Shown piece by piece: positions 1 through 12,781 of a DNA stretch of 64,000 bases (its first letter is position 1; each line of letters begins with the position of its first letter). The notes below the pieces were generated by a model that did not search any database, was not told the DNA's origin, and saw only the letters and a program-made list of their open reading frames with translations. Origin of the DNA: Diploscapter coronatus. Taxonomy: Eukaryota > Nematoda > Chromadorea > Rhabditida > Rhabditidae. Location of the stretch: positions 77,329,249-77,393,248 of the forward strand of contig OZ038423.1 in the NCBI GenBank assembly GCA_964036155.1. The letters run 5' to 3'. Both the position numbers and the translations under genes were made by a program.

Positions 1-78
1 GTGAATAAATGAAAATAATCATAAAAAGAAATAACTTCATATTGTAAACAAGAATGGAAAATTTTATAGAATTTCTAC

Positions 79-3000
79 TTGATACGGAGCTCCAATGAAG
101 AAGAACAATTTCCCTGCCGCTCCTGTATCTTTCTTCACAGTGAAATCGATAACCATAGGATTTTTTCGCGACATTATCGACCATGTTTGATTGCCTTGCG
201 GACAGAACGGTGCGTTTCTAGATAGAGATTTTATATGTTTGATTTTTTGAAAATAACATACTGTGGACTGGCAAAGAAAGTGCCTGAAACTCCTTCTAGT
301 AGACAGCCGCAGCTGCAGTTACTTGAAGCTAGTTGATTGTGAGATTGAGCTTCTGGAAAAATACTTGATACAGTAATTATTTGTAATATGAAGTTGTTTG
401 TATTTGTACGCCTAGTCTAGCATTTCGATCATACTGTCCTGTAAATTCACCCGAACTCGAATTTTTACCTGGACATTCCCGTAATACGCATTTTCGAATC
501 TGCATGACTTCCCCAACACAGTCTTTTCCTCGACTATTAGGAGGCGGGCTATCACAATATCGTACTCTTCTAGATTAAAATTATTCCTTTCCAACGAAAA
601 AAAATAAAGATCAGACCTTTGTTTTCCCTGACCACAGCTGACATTGCATTCTTCCCAATCGCCCCACGCACTGAAGCCTCCATTTTGACGGTGCACTCAA
701 ATATTTTTATTTATTACTTGTGGATTATAAACAATTCTGCAATCTCCTATCTGGATATTCCACAAAGGAATAAACAATTCATTTTCATCTTTTCTTCTCT
801 TCAATTCTTTATATCTTTCCAGCTTCCAAGCCGATAATGACTCTAATTTCGCATATTCAATAACGCAGAAGACAGAAGATGAAGGAAATAAGGAATGAGG
901 AAATGAGCACTTAACAATTTATCCGAGATAGGATTAATTTTATCCCCAAAGTTTCATGAATTTTATCATTTTTCTGGAAAATAAACTTAAATTCTTTTTA
1001 CCACCATTATTTCACCTTCAAATTGCTAATTTTCAGAAGAAAAATATGCACGGCTTGTAAACTTTCCGAGAAGCCTTTTTATGGTCCTATCAATTTCCAC
1101 TTGCATCCATTTCTATTCATTTATTGGCCCTTCTCTATCATTGAATTGTCAGTTGGAAGTGATGAATGTTGGAAGGCAATGGCAGCAGTGAATGAGCAGA
1201 GTTGACAGCCTAATTAGCCTTCCTTTCCTTCTCTTTCCTCCCCTCTCTCATAAGTCCATCTCAAAACGGAAACATCCACTCCATATTAGGATTTCAGGCC
1301 CCTGACCAATTCACTCCATAACAATTCGACTGCTCCCAAATTCAGGTTCCGCACAAATTTGACCGACGAAAGACAAAAATCACCCCGGAAACGGCCCGAA
1401 TACCTGATAATTGAATGAATGGATGAAAGGGGAGGGCTAATTAGGGTAAAGCTGCTAAATGGAAGACAAAAGCAGAGAAACATGAGTGAATGAGGGAATA
1501 AAGGGTAATTTAGTGCTACTATAAAAGGGGCCTAATGAGTTAGACATTTTTTGTTTGAATAAATTGGTATTTTGAGATTTGTGCAGGATTGTTAGCATGC
1601 GCAGATTTTTGATAAAAGTGAGAGCAGGAGTTGAAGAACCAAAATCTGTAAATGTTATTAATTGCCAACTTTTATGGTGCGAAAGCAATTTGTCAAAGTG
1701 GCTGACATATTTAACAAACAGTCTTCTTTCATTCATCTGTGAATGAATAAATATTGCCGTTGGATATGGCGCATCTGTGCACTTTTGTGTGCATTCGAAT
1801 GTGCATTTCACAAATTGCTCACCGTCTGTTTGCCTATCAAGATTATTGTTTTCCTTTTATGCCACTTGAAACTAGGATTTAGGGAGTTCGATTAGAGGAA
1901 AAGAAAAGTTAACTCAAAAATCGTCATGATATTTTCTATCTTTCACAAGTTTGAAATAAACCCCGCGAAGTCCAGCTTTAATCAAAGCAACAATGCCTAA
2001 ATCTGTCAGAAATATGGAAATGTCAAGTTTTGATGCCAATTATTAGCGCATCTGCCTTCTATGAAGATGTGTCTTACATGGCATAGGTCAAGTGCTTGAA
2101 AGAAAAACACAGAAGAAGGGAAAGAAGAATGAAGATGACCTCAGGATAGGTTGGAAGCATTATTAGAGACTAGACAATGAATGGGAAAGGCAGAGAACAG
2201 ATGTGGAGATGCTCGGAAAGGACCATTAGGATTTGCGCTATATCGGACAAGGTTGCAAAATTTAGGTTTGAAATTAAAAATTTTCGATTTGAGAGTTGTT
2301 GATTGACAAAGAAAAGAATTTGCTTTTAGCTTTGTGTTATTTTAGATCAAATAATATCATTGCGTTCTTTAAAGACTATGAGTTCAGAATCTTTCAAAAG
2401 TAAAACTACGAGTTTTCTATTATGTTTCGCGTTCTTGTTCTAATATCATATCGCGCATTGCACTTTTCTGCTAGCGGCAGCTGAGAATTGGAATTAGAAT
2501 AAGCAAATTGTAGCTTTGCCTGCAGAATCGAGAAAGGGCAGGAGTGGTCACTCATGAGGCAGAGCAGAGTCTAATTGACAAAGCTAATTTGTTACCGAGG
2601 GAGGCAAATCGAGAATGGGAAATATGAATATGAACATGAAAGAATTGCATGGCAACATAAAGATAAAGTTAGTAGGGAATATTGCATAAATCGTATAGAA
2701 ATGCAAAATTTGAGAAGACTAACCAGGCTCAGTGCTGACGCATGTAGATTGCCAAAGATGAAAGACCGAAGTGTTGAGGTTGACAGAGACTAACTCGAAG
2801 CAGTACTTCTCGAAGATGATGTCGAACTGCGAGCAGCTGATCGATAAGGGATTCGACTCGTTCAATAGACCCGTTTCTTCTGCAAAATAGCGAAATAGAA
2901 CTCAAATTCGGAGAAACAGACTTATAGGCAGATCTTAAGCTCAAATACCGCTAAAATATTGTTTCGTACCCCTCAAGGTGCTACTTTTCTATAGAAAAGT

Positions 3001-4513
3001 GTTTTGTGTACCCCCTCTCCTAAAATTTTTTACTGTCTGAAAATCTGCCTACTAGGTCTGAAGGAAAATAATGCAAACTTTATAGGCTGTAGGGAGATAT
3101 TGTGATTTCAGGATATGGTAAATTAAGATGAAAAAAATAAAGTCATGTCATGATATCATATTGAAAAATGTTTGGATTTATCAAAAAAGCATGCCATAAA
3201 AACTGACCAATATACACAGCTCGATCCTCATGATTGACATTGCCTTCTGGCAGAGCCAACACCCGTAAACGATAACTCAAATTAGCTGATGGACACTGAA
3301 AATTGAAAATAAACAAATTGAGAGTAATCTAAATCTCACACTAGCAGTTTCCCATCCAACAGTGTATTCTGAATTGCAATGCGGAAAAATACTGTCCTCA
3401 CGCAGCTTCAGATGATTTGTACTAGAAGAATTCATGGAAAGAGCTGATGAGATCTGAAAAATCGAATGAAAATTGCTGACAATTTAGGAAATAGCATTAT
3501 TTTTGACAACATAGAAAATCTCTCTCATATCTAAACCGACTCCTTTGCATCCTTACAGTTCATTCCTCATATTCTTTATATAAAATGTGATAAACAAAAA
3601 AATTTACCACAGTGAAATTAAGCAGACTAGAATGTGCAGAGATCCGATAGAATCCAGGATCTGCGAAAAATTCGCAATCAATTGCCAGAGTTTTCTTCTT
3701 CTGGTGTAATTGCAAGGAGTTAGAAATAATTCCAACTTCTGTCCAACCATCTTCTGCTGATAGTTCAGATCCCGGAAAAACCTGCGAGCGAATTCGTTCT
3801 TTTTGCATAAGCTAGAAAATTGTCTTACCTCGAAAGGTCTATGTTCCAGTGATATCCTGAATGCATCTCTCAAGCAGAATTTCGGGAGAATTGAAAATTC
3901 CAACGGCTTCAGAAGTTCGTGCGATTTTGGCAGGACGAATTTGAGATTTGGGGGCTGGACGGAAAATTGAAGAATCTGAAATCGAATATTCAAAAGGTGA
4001 AGATTCCAGGGAATTTTACCTCCTTTTCATTGTCCTCAAGAACATAAGAATCTGAAATTTGCAGTAGACATTCGCAAGGAATTTGCGAAGTCTTGAATCG
4101 ACAACTCGACCGATTCGATGCGTGAATAGCGTATGAATGCAAATGAGCTGATTTCTGAGGGAACGTGTGATTCACATACGCCTGAAATCAGAATTTTCCT
4201 TTTTATCTGATAAAATTTGATTCTAAAATTATGAGATGATAGAGTTTATAGTTTGAGATAGAGAAGAGGGTAAAAATGCAGAAAAAATTGCACAGGAAAA
4301 GCTGGACTTCATCATATAAAATTTGTCAAAGAAGATAAATTATACCTGACTATTAGCAGTGATTCTTTCTGGATGGAGCGATATTTGAGATAAGTTGCCT
4401 AATAAAATGGGTGGGGCAGAGCCGACTAGCCTCAGAATTTGACAGAAATAGAGGAATATCGCTGTAGGAAATGACCGACTCCGGAATTTGGTCTTTGGAT
4501 CGAACAAACTCAT
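79..4513 (-). CDS. Thrombospondin type-1 repeat protein, THSD1-like architecture (3' end outside window)
   Basis: Eleven exons on the minus strand can be joined in one frame: 4346-4513, 4020-4181, 3829-3975, 3608-3781, 3340-3453, 3208-3295, 2724-2879, 617-695, 469-569, 262-352 and 79-217. They encode 453 residues and the last donor (CAA|GTAG) continues beyond base 1. The ATG at 4513 is followed by a hydrophobic stretch that can act as a signal peptide. Exons 2-7 encode a Cys-poor, probably beta-rich ectodomain. Exons 8-9 form a clear TSP1 repeat: the WGDWEECNVSCGQGKQR core, then YCDSPPP, with the remaining cysteines split over a 47-base intron. Exons 10-11 encode a Cys-rich module (CSCGC) and a beta-rich segment. 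The order, ectodomain followed by one TSP1 repeat, recalls vertebrate THSD1, which is an inference from architecture and not a proven orthology. Intron 7 is about 2 kb. The protein is probably secreted or membrane-anchored. Confidence 0.72.
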
Positions 4514-7500
4514 TCTTTATCAGTGAGTTTAATAGAATCACGACGTTTTGCACATGTTTTGAATCTGAAATGAACTTTTCATGAATTGGAAATGTTCAGC
4601 GAATGTGCTGAGTTCACGAAAATTGGGCAAGGAAATATGGAATGAAAAAGATGAGTGAAGTAGTGAAATTGAGAGAAGGGAAGAGAAAATGATGCAATGA
4701 TGCATAATCAAGTAGGTCTTGAGTTGAAGAAGAAGAAGGCCATTCTCATACATGACAGCTTTTGGAAGGAGGACATAGTGAATTTGTTGCTGAATAGGAC
4801 GAAAAAGAAATTAGTGAATTTCAGGCAGATGAAGGTGGCAATATCATAACTTTTGAATAGTAGTAGAATGATAAAATACAGATCTAAAAATCTAGATCGG
4901 CATTTATCCTAATCCTAATCCCAAGCATGAATTCCCATTTCTAGACAATTCTTGTCAACCCCGTGATTATCGTCTTGATATGCTCGTTTGAATTGAAATC
5001 TGCCATTTTGCACTACAAATTCAACATCTCCGATGTCAAATGAAAGGCCGTATTTAGCGCTGCACTCTGTTGTCTATGAAAGGATTACCTCCTCATACGA
5101 AGGCATGGAAAGCATTGAAGATGGAGAAATTAGAATGGAATGGATAAGGAGAAGGAATGAGAGTACTACTCCCTCATATGGACTGCATGGACTGGCCGAG
5201 AGTGAAGGGGGATGTAATGGAGCTGACAGGGATGGAAGTCAGGCAGTAAGATTGAGGACTGGTGTTGCGAGGAGAGAGGAACACATTTGAGAAGGCATGA
5301 GACGAATTCGAAACTTGGAAGACAGATATTTTTCACGCCAAATTTTGGCACACAAGCTTCACATTCGCATGTGATCACTGGGTAAAGGAATGAAACGTAA
5401 AGTGAGCCAGAAAAAGGCCACATTGAAGTCTTCCTCACAACTAATGGGCTTAATTTAGATTCCAGAATTTCGAAAATCCGAACCGTCGACATTGACCACA
5501 AACCACCTTCTATGGAAATTCACTTTCTATAATTTCTCTGAAGATCAAGTGGTCTTTCACGACACGCCTGATGAAACGTAAAGTGAGCCAAAAAGACGCT
5601 GCCGCTGAAATGAGGAGGAGAAGAAAGGCAAAAATGAAGGGAGAAGAAATAAAATAAACGCGAGAAGGCCAATCAAGGAATGCAGAGGGGCAACGGGGTA
5701 ATTCTGCACAGAAGCGGGGAATTTAACGAGCAGAGCGGTACTTGAGATTGTGACTGAGGAAATCTGGACAGGCAGACGGGAAGGGGTTATTTCCTTCCTT
5801 AGCAAATCCTTATAAGCAGAAAGTACGATTTCATGCTTCAGTGATAAAGCATTTTGATAAAAATAGCTGGACTATCCTAGGAAATAGCTGCAGAAACTTT
5901 TCAGAATTAAATTGATTTTTAGATACACTAGCTTTTGAAACAAATCGTGTGTTATCGATGCAATTTGATAGGAAACATGCTGTTTCTTGAGATTCAGAAA
6001 TTTTCAATGCATTCTGTCCGATCAGATCTAGGGAACACTTCCGTCAGATGAAAATAAACTATAGGGGATAAATGACAAGGCCGAAATCATGGTTATGACA
6101 CCGGTCGCAATTGTGTAAAATCTGACTAATCACAGGTTGAAGATAGAAAGTTATACAGAAAATATATTGGGGCAGGTCGCAAGGGATTTCTGACGATCGT
6201 CCTTCTTAGGTCTGTGCCCGATTGGGCAAGAGCTTGACAGGAGTAAAATCAAAGAAAGCCGTCAACAATGCGCAGAGTATGAAATAACGAGATTATCCTA
6301 ATAGGGGGTGAACAGTAAGAAAGGAAATGGACCACATGACGCTAAATTCTGTGTCAGTCTTAGAATCAGAGCCTAATTATATCATAAATAATTGCTGCGA
6401 ATTCTAAATCTAGAGAAAACCTTATAATGTTTCTAACCAACATTAACTTCTTATCGCTCTAGAGCACATTCAAAGATTTTTAGAATAAAGTTTTTAAATT
6501 TTACAGAAATGCCGTTCACTTATTCTTTAGACTTTAAATAAACAGAAGTGAACATAACATTTTGAATGAGCTCTTATGAAAAATAAAGAAAGGGGCAGAA
6601 GAAGCATGAGGACCACGAAATGAGATTGCAAGTGTTTATAAATCGAAAATGGCATGACCAAGAAAGAATAAGTTGAAGCTCGGCCTGAAAGAAAGCAACA
6701 AAAACGAGAACATCGATAGGGAAAAATGCGAAAAATTACAATAATTGGAAGACATTACCTAAAATGCGAGGAAAATTGTCCGAAAATGTCGGTAATGTGG
6801 TAATGTATTCAATGGCGATGCAAGACTAGCCCATAATTAACTGTCATTATACGTAGCCAGCCTAATCGAGCCCCAACCACCCGTTTTTAGGTTAGGTTTA
6901 GGTAAAACGGTAAATAAATTTTCGCCATTTTAAGATAATAGTTAAAGTTTAAAAAGTAGAAAAAACGGTAAAATAATGGATTACGATTTTTAATGTGTTG
7001 AAATTAAAATGGTCCCTGCCTTCCAAAACATAACAAGAAATTCGAAATAATTATGAGTCACACTTTCAAAGGCAAATAAAAATAGATAAATGAAAAAGGC
7101 TAGTATCTTTAGAAATAGAATAGATTAGTAATTTCCATCTTCTTTTTATCTGACCAAAATTTCTCAAGTTTCAAGCCTAATGAGGAAGTACAACCTGTTG
7201 AATAAAGTACCCCCTCCCCCGTTGGCCGATTTTCATCGATTCCAATTCAATTCGAGTATGGTGTGTTGAGCATTCAGCTAATTGGCTTTTCACCTCCCCG
7301 GGGACCGGCTCATCTCCTCTTTCGATGATGAAAGGAGAGAGGAGAATGCATAGAGAAAGAGGGAAATTAATTCCGACATCCACTGAAATCTGATAGTCTC
7401 CCCCGACTAAACTGGTCCAGTCATATATGGAAATTGAAAATTAAGAAGTAAGGAATTCAAATCAGTTTTAAAATACTACCGATATCCATAAAAGAAAGAT

Positions 7501-8931
7501 AAACTATGAAACAATATGAGCTCTAGGGTGGGTGTGGCTATTCAGTGTGTCTGACTGAACCACGCCCACTTTTGAGTGCAGCCTCCAAAAGGGAGGCAGA
7601 AAGCAGAGAGATGATTACATATGCAAATTAGAAAGAGGCCGGAAACGAGGAAAAATGAAGAGAATGGAAGAATGAAGACAGATCAGGATAATGAAATAAG
7701 ATGATGAAAAATTCGAGCATTATACACGATGAAGAAGATCTACCAGATGCGTGTGTATAGTTATGGGATGGACTACATGACTTTAGAAAAATTACTACTT
7801 TCTACGATAAATCTGCTAGAGTAATCTTTGCAAAAATTCTAGCAAAAACTCTGCGATAAATCTTAATTCGACTGAAAACGCAGAATTTTTCTTCTAAATT
7901 TCAAAGTGGTCCAGATCTAAAATTGCCGATGATCAACACTTTACAATAAGGTGGGTCGATAATTTATAGACTCGTTTAATAGGCATAAAATTGATATAGA
8001 GCGCGAATAATCTACCTTCTACCTCAGTCAAGAACAATTCCCAATTTGTGCATCTGAGAATGAGCCAGCTGGTTCTCTTCTTCCTTCTCACTCTCTCCCA
8101 ACAATTACACGCTCCTCATCTGCCTACTCCCAATGTCTTATTAGTTATTGCCTGCTTTCTACCTTTGCATCAGTGCGACAGAGTCAATAATATCTCAACC
8201 GACAGACATTTAGACATTTGAATAACAATTTGATAGTAGTTTATTCCGAAACAAGGAAGATTTTTCAGTCTTCATAATGATATTCTGAAAAATCTTATAG
8301 TCAGAGATATCCCGAATCTTGATTCAGAATGTTTTTTTTCTTCAAATTTCGATAATCTTATCCATGAAGATAACATACGATTGAAGTATCTTATTATTCA
8401 CTCGATTATCTCAAATTGATCATGGCTATTTTTCTGCAAATCTATAACGTCATACAAAAAGATAATGGACTAATTAGAAATCTGATTGTCCTCAAAGCAC
8501 TTCTTCCTAGCCACGCCAAACACAACTGTGCTGTTTCAAATGATATGATTAAGCAGGCACCGCTCCTTTTCTATCAGCCAAACGAGTCATGCCGAATCTG
8601 GTTGATGCAAAGAAAGGAAGATGAAGAAAGAGAAAAGAGGTCAATGAATAAACCGAGGAGTAGGCAGAGAAAAACAGAAAGCAATTGAAAGTAGCCTGTC
8701 TGGAAGAAGTGAAAAGACGAAATCGAGATTTGGTGGGAGAATCTCGCCTCAACCACCCTCATCCTGCCTATTCCCACATCCCTATCCTGTCATATCATCC
8801 CTTCTAGCTGATTTCTGAAGGATAGCCGTGAAAGCTTATCCCTTTCATCAGAAATCTCCACCAGGTCATCAATCAAACGGAGGTCAACTTACTCCTTCAA
8901 TTTGTCGCAAATACTGTATCTTCTGATCTGA
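4514..8931. other. Intergenic region, no supported gene
   Basis: About 4.4 kb between two divergently oriented genes. The open frames on both strands are short, lack recognisable domains and do not join through plausible splice sites. It probably holds the promoters of the flanking genes. A 20-base sequence is repeated directly at 5390-5409 and 5571-5590. A short run of TTAGG-like units lies at 6887-6902. Nothing else could be supported. Confidence 0.5.
5390..5590. repeat. 20-base direct repeat, two copies
   Basis: The sequence ATGAAACGTAAAGTGAGCCA occurs at 5390-5409 and again at 5571-5590, 181 bases apart, in intergenic DNA. Both copies are followed by A/G-rich sequence. No transposon ends or coding role were seen. 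It could be a duplicated regulatory element or the remains of a local duplication. Confidence 0.5.
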
Positions 8932-10532
8932 ATGAATTATTCCATATTCCTTCTAATTTGCCTGCCTCTGACGACTGTTTTTGCCGGAAAATCGAAAACA
9001 AAAAAATACAAATGCGTCGAAGTTGGAGAGGACGAAGAAGTCAGAGTCGTTTCGAAGGTGAGTTTTTCAGCCAATCTGCTAACCGCAAATCGTGATGAAT
9101 TAGCAGGAAAAATATAACTCGATCTCTTCCTAATATATTCAGATCATATTTTGTGTCTTGATATATCGCGGTTTTCAAAGAATCATCTTTATTTTTATTA
9201 GATCAATAACTCCTAATCCAGAAAATCGTGAAAATTTTCGCTAATTACGAGAAAACGACGCGTTCTATTGGAATTGATTAATTTCTTCGAATCAAGAAGA
9301 TGTCAAAGGGAGAATGGAGGAGAAAAGAAAGAAACAATTCATCCGTATTCACTTTCCTTTTAAGTTTCTGTTTTCTTTGCGATGTCCCAAATCCTTTTCC
9401 GTCTCTTCATCTCTCTCCACCCATTTAGCCATTCCCATCCGTAAACTGTTTCTACCTGTCTATTCTGACTTAGTATCCCATATATAGTCTTCGCTCATCG
9501 TTCCAATGTCCCTAGTCTATCAACTCTACCGGCACCGAAAACGGCTTCCAATTTCCCTTCAAAACCTCCTAAACCGAATTCCCCATATCTGTTTCTTCCT
9601 TCTCATTTTGGCCCTATTATTCTGGAGAAATGATGATAGTGAGGTATCGAAATCTAGATTTCTATGAAGAAAAAATCTGATAACGTTAGAGAAAAAGCAT
9701 GAAGATGGAAAACACTTTTCATGTTATTTCAGCCGTACTTTCGTACTTTCTGCTTCATAGTGCTGAGATTGATTCGATAAATCCCTGCCAGAAAATCAAT
9801 GGGAGATTAGAAGATTTTAGAAATCCAACCGATATTCATGGAAGTCAGCAGAGGTCAAGGAAAATGCGCAGCCCCAGCCGAAATTTGAGAAATCAAGAGA
9901 AGCAGAAGAAATTGAGGTGCCAAAAGCAAGGGTAAGAAAAATAATAAAGTGAAAATGGATCAAAACCGACAAATTAGGTGATAAACCAACCTGCGGAAGC
10001 GATAAATGCTCCTCCAGTCGGCGTGGAAGGGAAGACACCTCCATCCATCAGCGATGTGCAGAGGGACAAGCACGGACGACCACTCGTGCTGTCGCCTGAG
10101 CACTGCAGTAAAGTTAGTCTCATTCTTTTGATGCAACAAAGCAAAAGCTAAACTCATGCGAGAATTCATTTTCGCGAAAGAATTGCATTTTGACTAAAGA
10201 CTAGATAAGAATTCTAAAAAAATCCAAAAAGCATAATTTGAAAATTTTCGAACTAGAATTGAATGCTTCTGAGACCAAATTCATGCATTTACATTACACC
10301 ACACAACTGCATTTTGAAAGATCCAAGCATAAGAAAAAGATTTGTACCTGGTTTTTGAAAATGATTGTTGCTGATTCAGATGAAAAAGTACGCAGAGATG
10401 TACGGCGTGCATGACGTAGTCAATTGGGTGAAGTCGAACTGCTCGTTCGCTAAGATGTATCTGCCCAAAGCAAGCTGCGAGGAAATCAACGTATTAGTCG
10501 CTTCATGCTACAAGGATGACAAAAAACACTAA
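8932..10532 (+). CDS. Small secreted cysteine-containing protein, unknown family
   Basis: Four exons join in phase 0: 8932-9057, 9821-9931, 9978-10112 and 10380-10532, giving 174 residues. The first 18 residues are a classic signal peptide (MNYSIFLLICLPLTTVFA). The middle is charged and Pro/Gln-rich (KENAQPQPKFEKSREAEE), suggesting a disordered or propeptide-like segment. The last 50 residues form a compact domain with four cysteines in the order HCSK, NCSF, SCEE and SCY, probably two disulphides. It starts after the donor AAA|GTTAGT. I do not recognise the family; small secreted proteins with a C-terminal Cys domain are common in nematodes. A possible poly(A) signal AATAAA lies at 10553. Exon 2 is the least certain, because its acceptor TTTTAG directly follows an in-frame stop. 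Confidence 0.68.
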
Positions 10533-10741
10533 TAACTATTATCAAATTCCAAAATAAATTATTTTTACATTTTTATTTTCTTCAAAAATCAACAACGATT
10601 CAAAACAATAACTGCTGCTGTATGGTTGAGGTCTACTTTTCTAAAGAAATTACTAACTTTCAAGACGAAAGAACAGAAAATGATCATTTTCGATAAATAT
10701 TTAGCCTAGAGAATTGAGAAAGTGTCTAACCAAATGGGGGT

Positions 10742-12354
10742 TTAGACGATTTCGATGGTGGCTCCGGCCTTCTCGAGAATCCCCTTGAGCTCCTCCGCCT
10801 CTGTCTTACCCAAGTCCTCTTTCACCACGACTGGAGCTGTCTCCACGAACTCAAAATTGAAAATTTTAAAATGAATCTTCAAAAGGAAAATTAATTCGAG
10901 AAATCTCAGAAAGCATGGTTGGTGAAAACGATTCCTTTTCAAAGAATCATTGAACTTCAAGAACGTAAAAATGAGAATTATAATCTCGGGGGATGGATGA
11001 ATTTCAATATGAGTTAAAACTTCGAAAATTTGATTGCTATCATACCTTCTTAGCCTGAACGAGATTGAGTCCAGGAATGGCGGCTCGGATCTCCTTAATG
11101 AGGGCGATTTTCTTGGATTCGTCGAATTTGGCCAGCTTCACAGCGAATGTCAGTTTTTGCGGGATGCTGCTGTCCTGCTTCTCTTCTGCTCCTTTAATTT
11201 TTATCATTTATCAAAGGAAAAAGAAGCGAGTTTTTCAATGACAAAACGTAGATTTAGTTTTTCAAACCTAGCTTTTCAAATATCATTTAATTTTTTCACT
11301 GCAATACTGATTTTCATTTAAAAAAATTTGACCGTCTCTCATTTTTCTAGCTTCTCATTCGCTATCTCTTTCGCTCTCAAACGTTCCTTCACTTATCTGC
11401 TAAACTTGTCAAAAATTATTGAATAGGACAAAGTCGTGACAATTGCCAAATAGTATTTTCTAAACTGGGCGCCTTGCCACTGCGCTTTTCTTCCCGACAG
11501 CTAAAGATAGATTTCTTGAGGAAAAGAGGAGCGAAAGAATGTTTGAAAGTAAGAGCGAATGCGAAACTAGAAAAATGAGAACCAGGGTCAGATCGGAGTG
11601 AAAAAGGGTATATTTGCAACCTGCAGCTGCAGATGCAGCCCCGGCGGCGGCGAACATCATCCCAGGTGCCATCATTGGTGTGTCGGGGATGTTCAGGCGC
11701 TTTTTCAAGGCCCAGTTCAGATCAGAAACCTGCAAAATTTGAGGGCAATCAATAATAGTACCGAAAAATATCGAATTATCATCATCATATGAATTTTCTG
11801 AGCTGAAAAGTTTGATTCTTAACATTTAACTACCAAACCCCTACTCTATACCTTATGAGTAAGCTATTATTGTAATTGACTCGAAATATGCATATTCGTT
11901 GAATTGTTGTGGTACTACTTTTATAATTGCCAAATTTGAACATGAAAGCGAAATTTGTAAATGTTTGTCACTGATGAATTTGATCGTTTCAGACGTGGGA
12001 AGTTTCATCCAGAAGAATACAAGGATTTCAAGCTTTATATTTAAGAGACAATTGTTTATTTTTTTCCAAATTCTTTTCGATTTCCCAACTCACATCGAGC
12101 AGCGACAAATTAGCGATTTCCTCGACGAGTCCAGCGATTTTGGGGGAGATTTGCCTGTCGTTCGAGGTGGGCGCGTCCGCTGGGGGGCCTTCATTCAGTG
12201 GCAATCCTAGAAAAAACGAAAAATTCGAAAGAAAATAGAAATTTTAAATGAATTTAAACATTTTTGAACCTGTTGAATAAGCTCTGCAAAGGGACCTCGT
12301 GAATTGGGCCGAGCTGCGGGCCATCGAGACAGAGCAGCGCATCATCGAATGCAT
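10742..12354 (-). CDS. mrpl12: Mitochondrial ribosomal protein bL12m (L7/L12)
   Basis: Five exons on the minus strand, 12270-12354, 12094-12206, 11621-11729, 11046-11191 and 10742-10849, encode 186 residues with consistent phases. The N-terminus is basic and rich in Ser and Met (MHSMMRCSVSMARSSAQFTR), a typical mitochondrial targeting presequence. Next comes the helical dimerisation domain (IAGLVEEIANLSLLDVSDLN), an Ala/Gly hinge, and the C-terminal L7/L12 domain, including KKIALIKEIRAAIPGLNL and the ending ILEKAGATIEIV. The protein forms the stalk of the mitochondrial large subunit that recruits translation factors. The ATG lies 3 bases after an acceptor-like TTTGCAG. The gene is head to head with the ABC transporter gene. 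Confidence 0.93.
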
Positions 12355-12781
12355 CGTCTGCAAACTTCAGAATCGCTAAAATTTCAGGAAAATACGAGAA
12401 AATCGAAATTTTAAAATTAAAATGAACAAGAACGAGCGATGTAGAAAATAGCCAAAGAGCGCACTTAACATTCGCGTGCAGGCGCACTTCTTAGTCACTA
12501 TTTTCGCATAGCCGCTGCCTTTCTCTCCCTTCCCCTTCTCACAGTTCCCCGGCAATCTTTTGAATTTCTCTCTCAAGAACTCCTTCCATTTAGGTCCATC
12601 GACGTCTTTCCCTCCATTATTTATACTTGCATTTTTGCAGAATCGATTGCAAAGCTCTCTTTTCATGTGAAAATTCGTGAATTCTGTCGTGAAATTTTGA
12701 ATTTCTTACTGGAGATTTGGTTTGAGCTTTGGAAATTGAGAAATTCGTGTAATTTTTACAATTGTTTGGAAATTTGCAGAG
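12355..12781. promoter_or_regulatory. Shared 5' region of mrpl12 and the ABCC5-type gene
   Basis: The 427 bases between two divergent start codons must hold the promoters of both genes, including any outrons. Acceptor-like sites lie directly upstream of both ATGs: TTTGCAG on the minus strand at about 12358 and TTTGCAG on the plus strand at 12773-12779. No TATA box or other specific motif was identified. Confidence 0.5.

Noticed and set aside
3812..3828. A 17-base GT...AG segment that would restore the reading frame as an ultra-short intron
   Set aside because: A 47-base intron (3782-3828) using the same donor and the acceptor CTCGCAG is also in phase, removes the same stop and matches the size of the neighbouring introns.
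6887..6902. TTAGG-like units resembling telomere repeat
   Set aside because: Only three imperfect units; far too short for an interstitial telomeric array.
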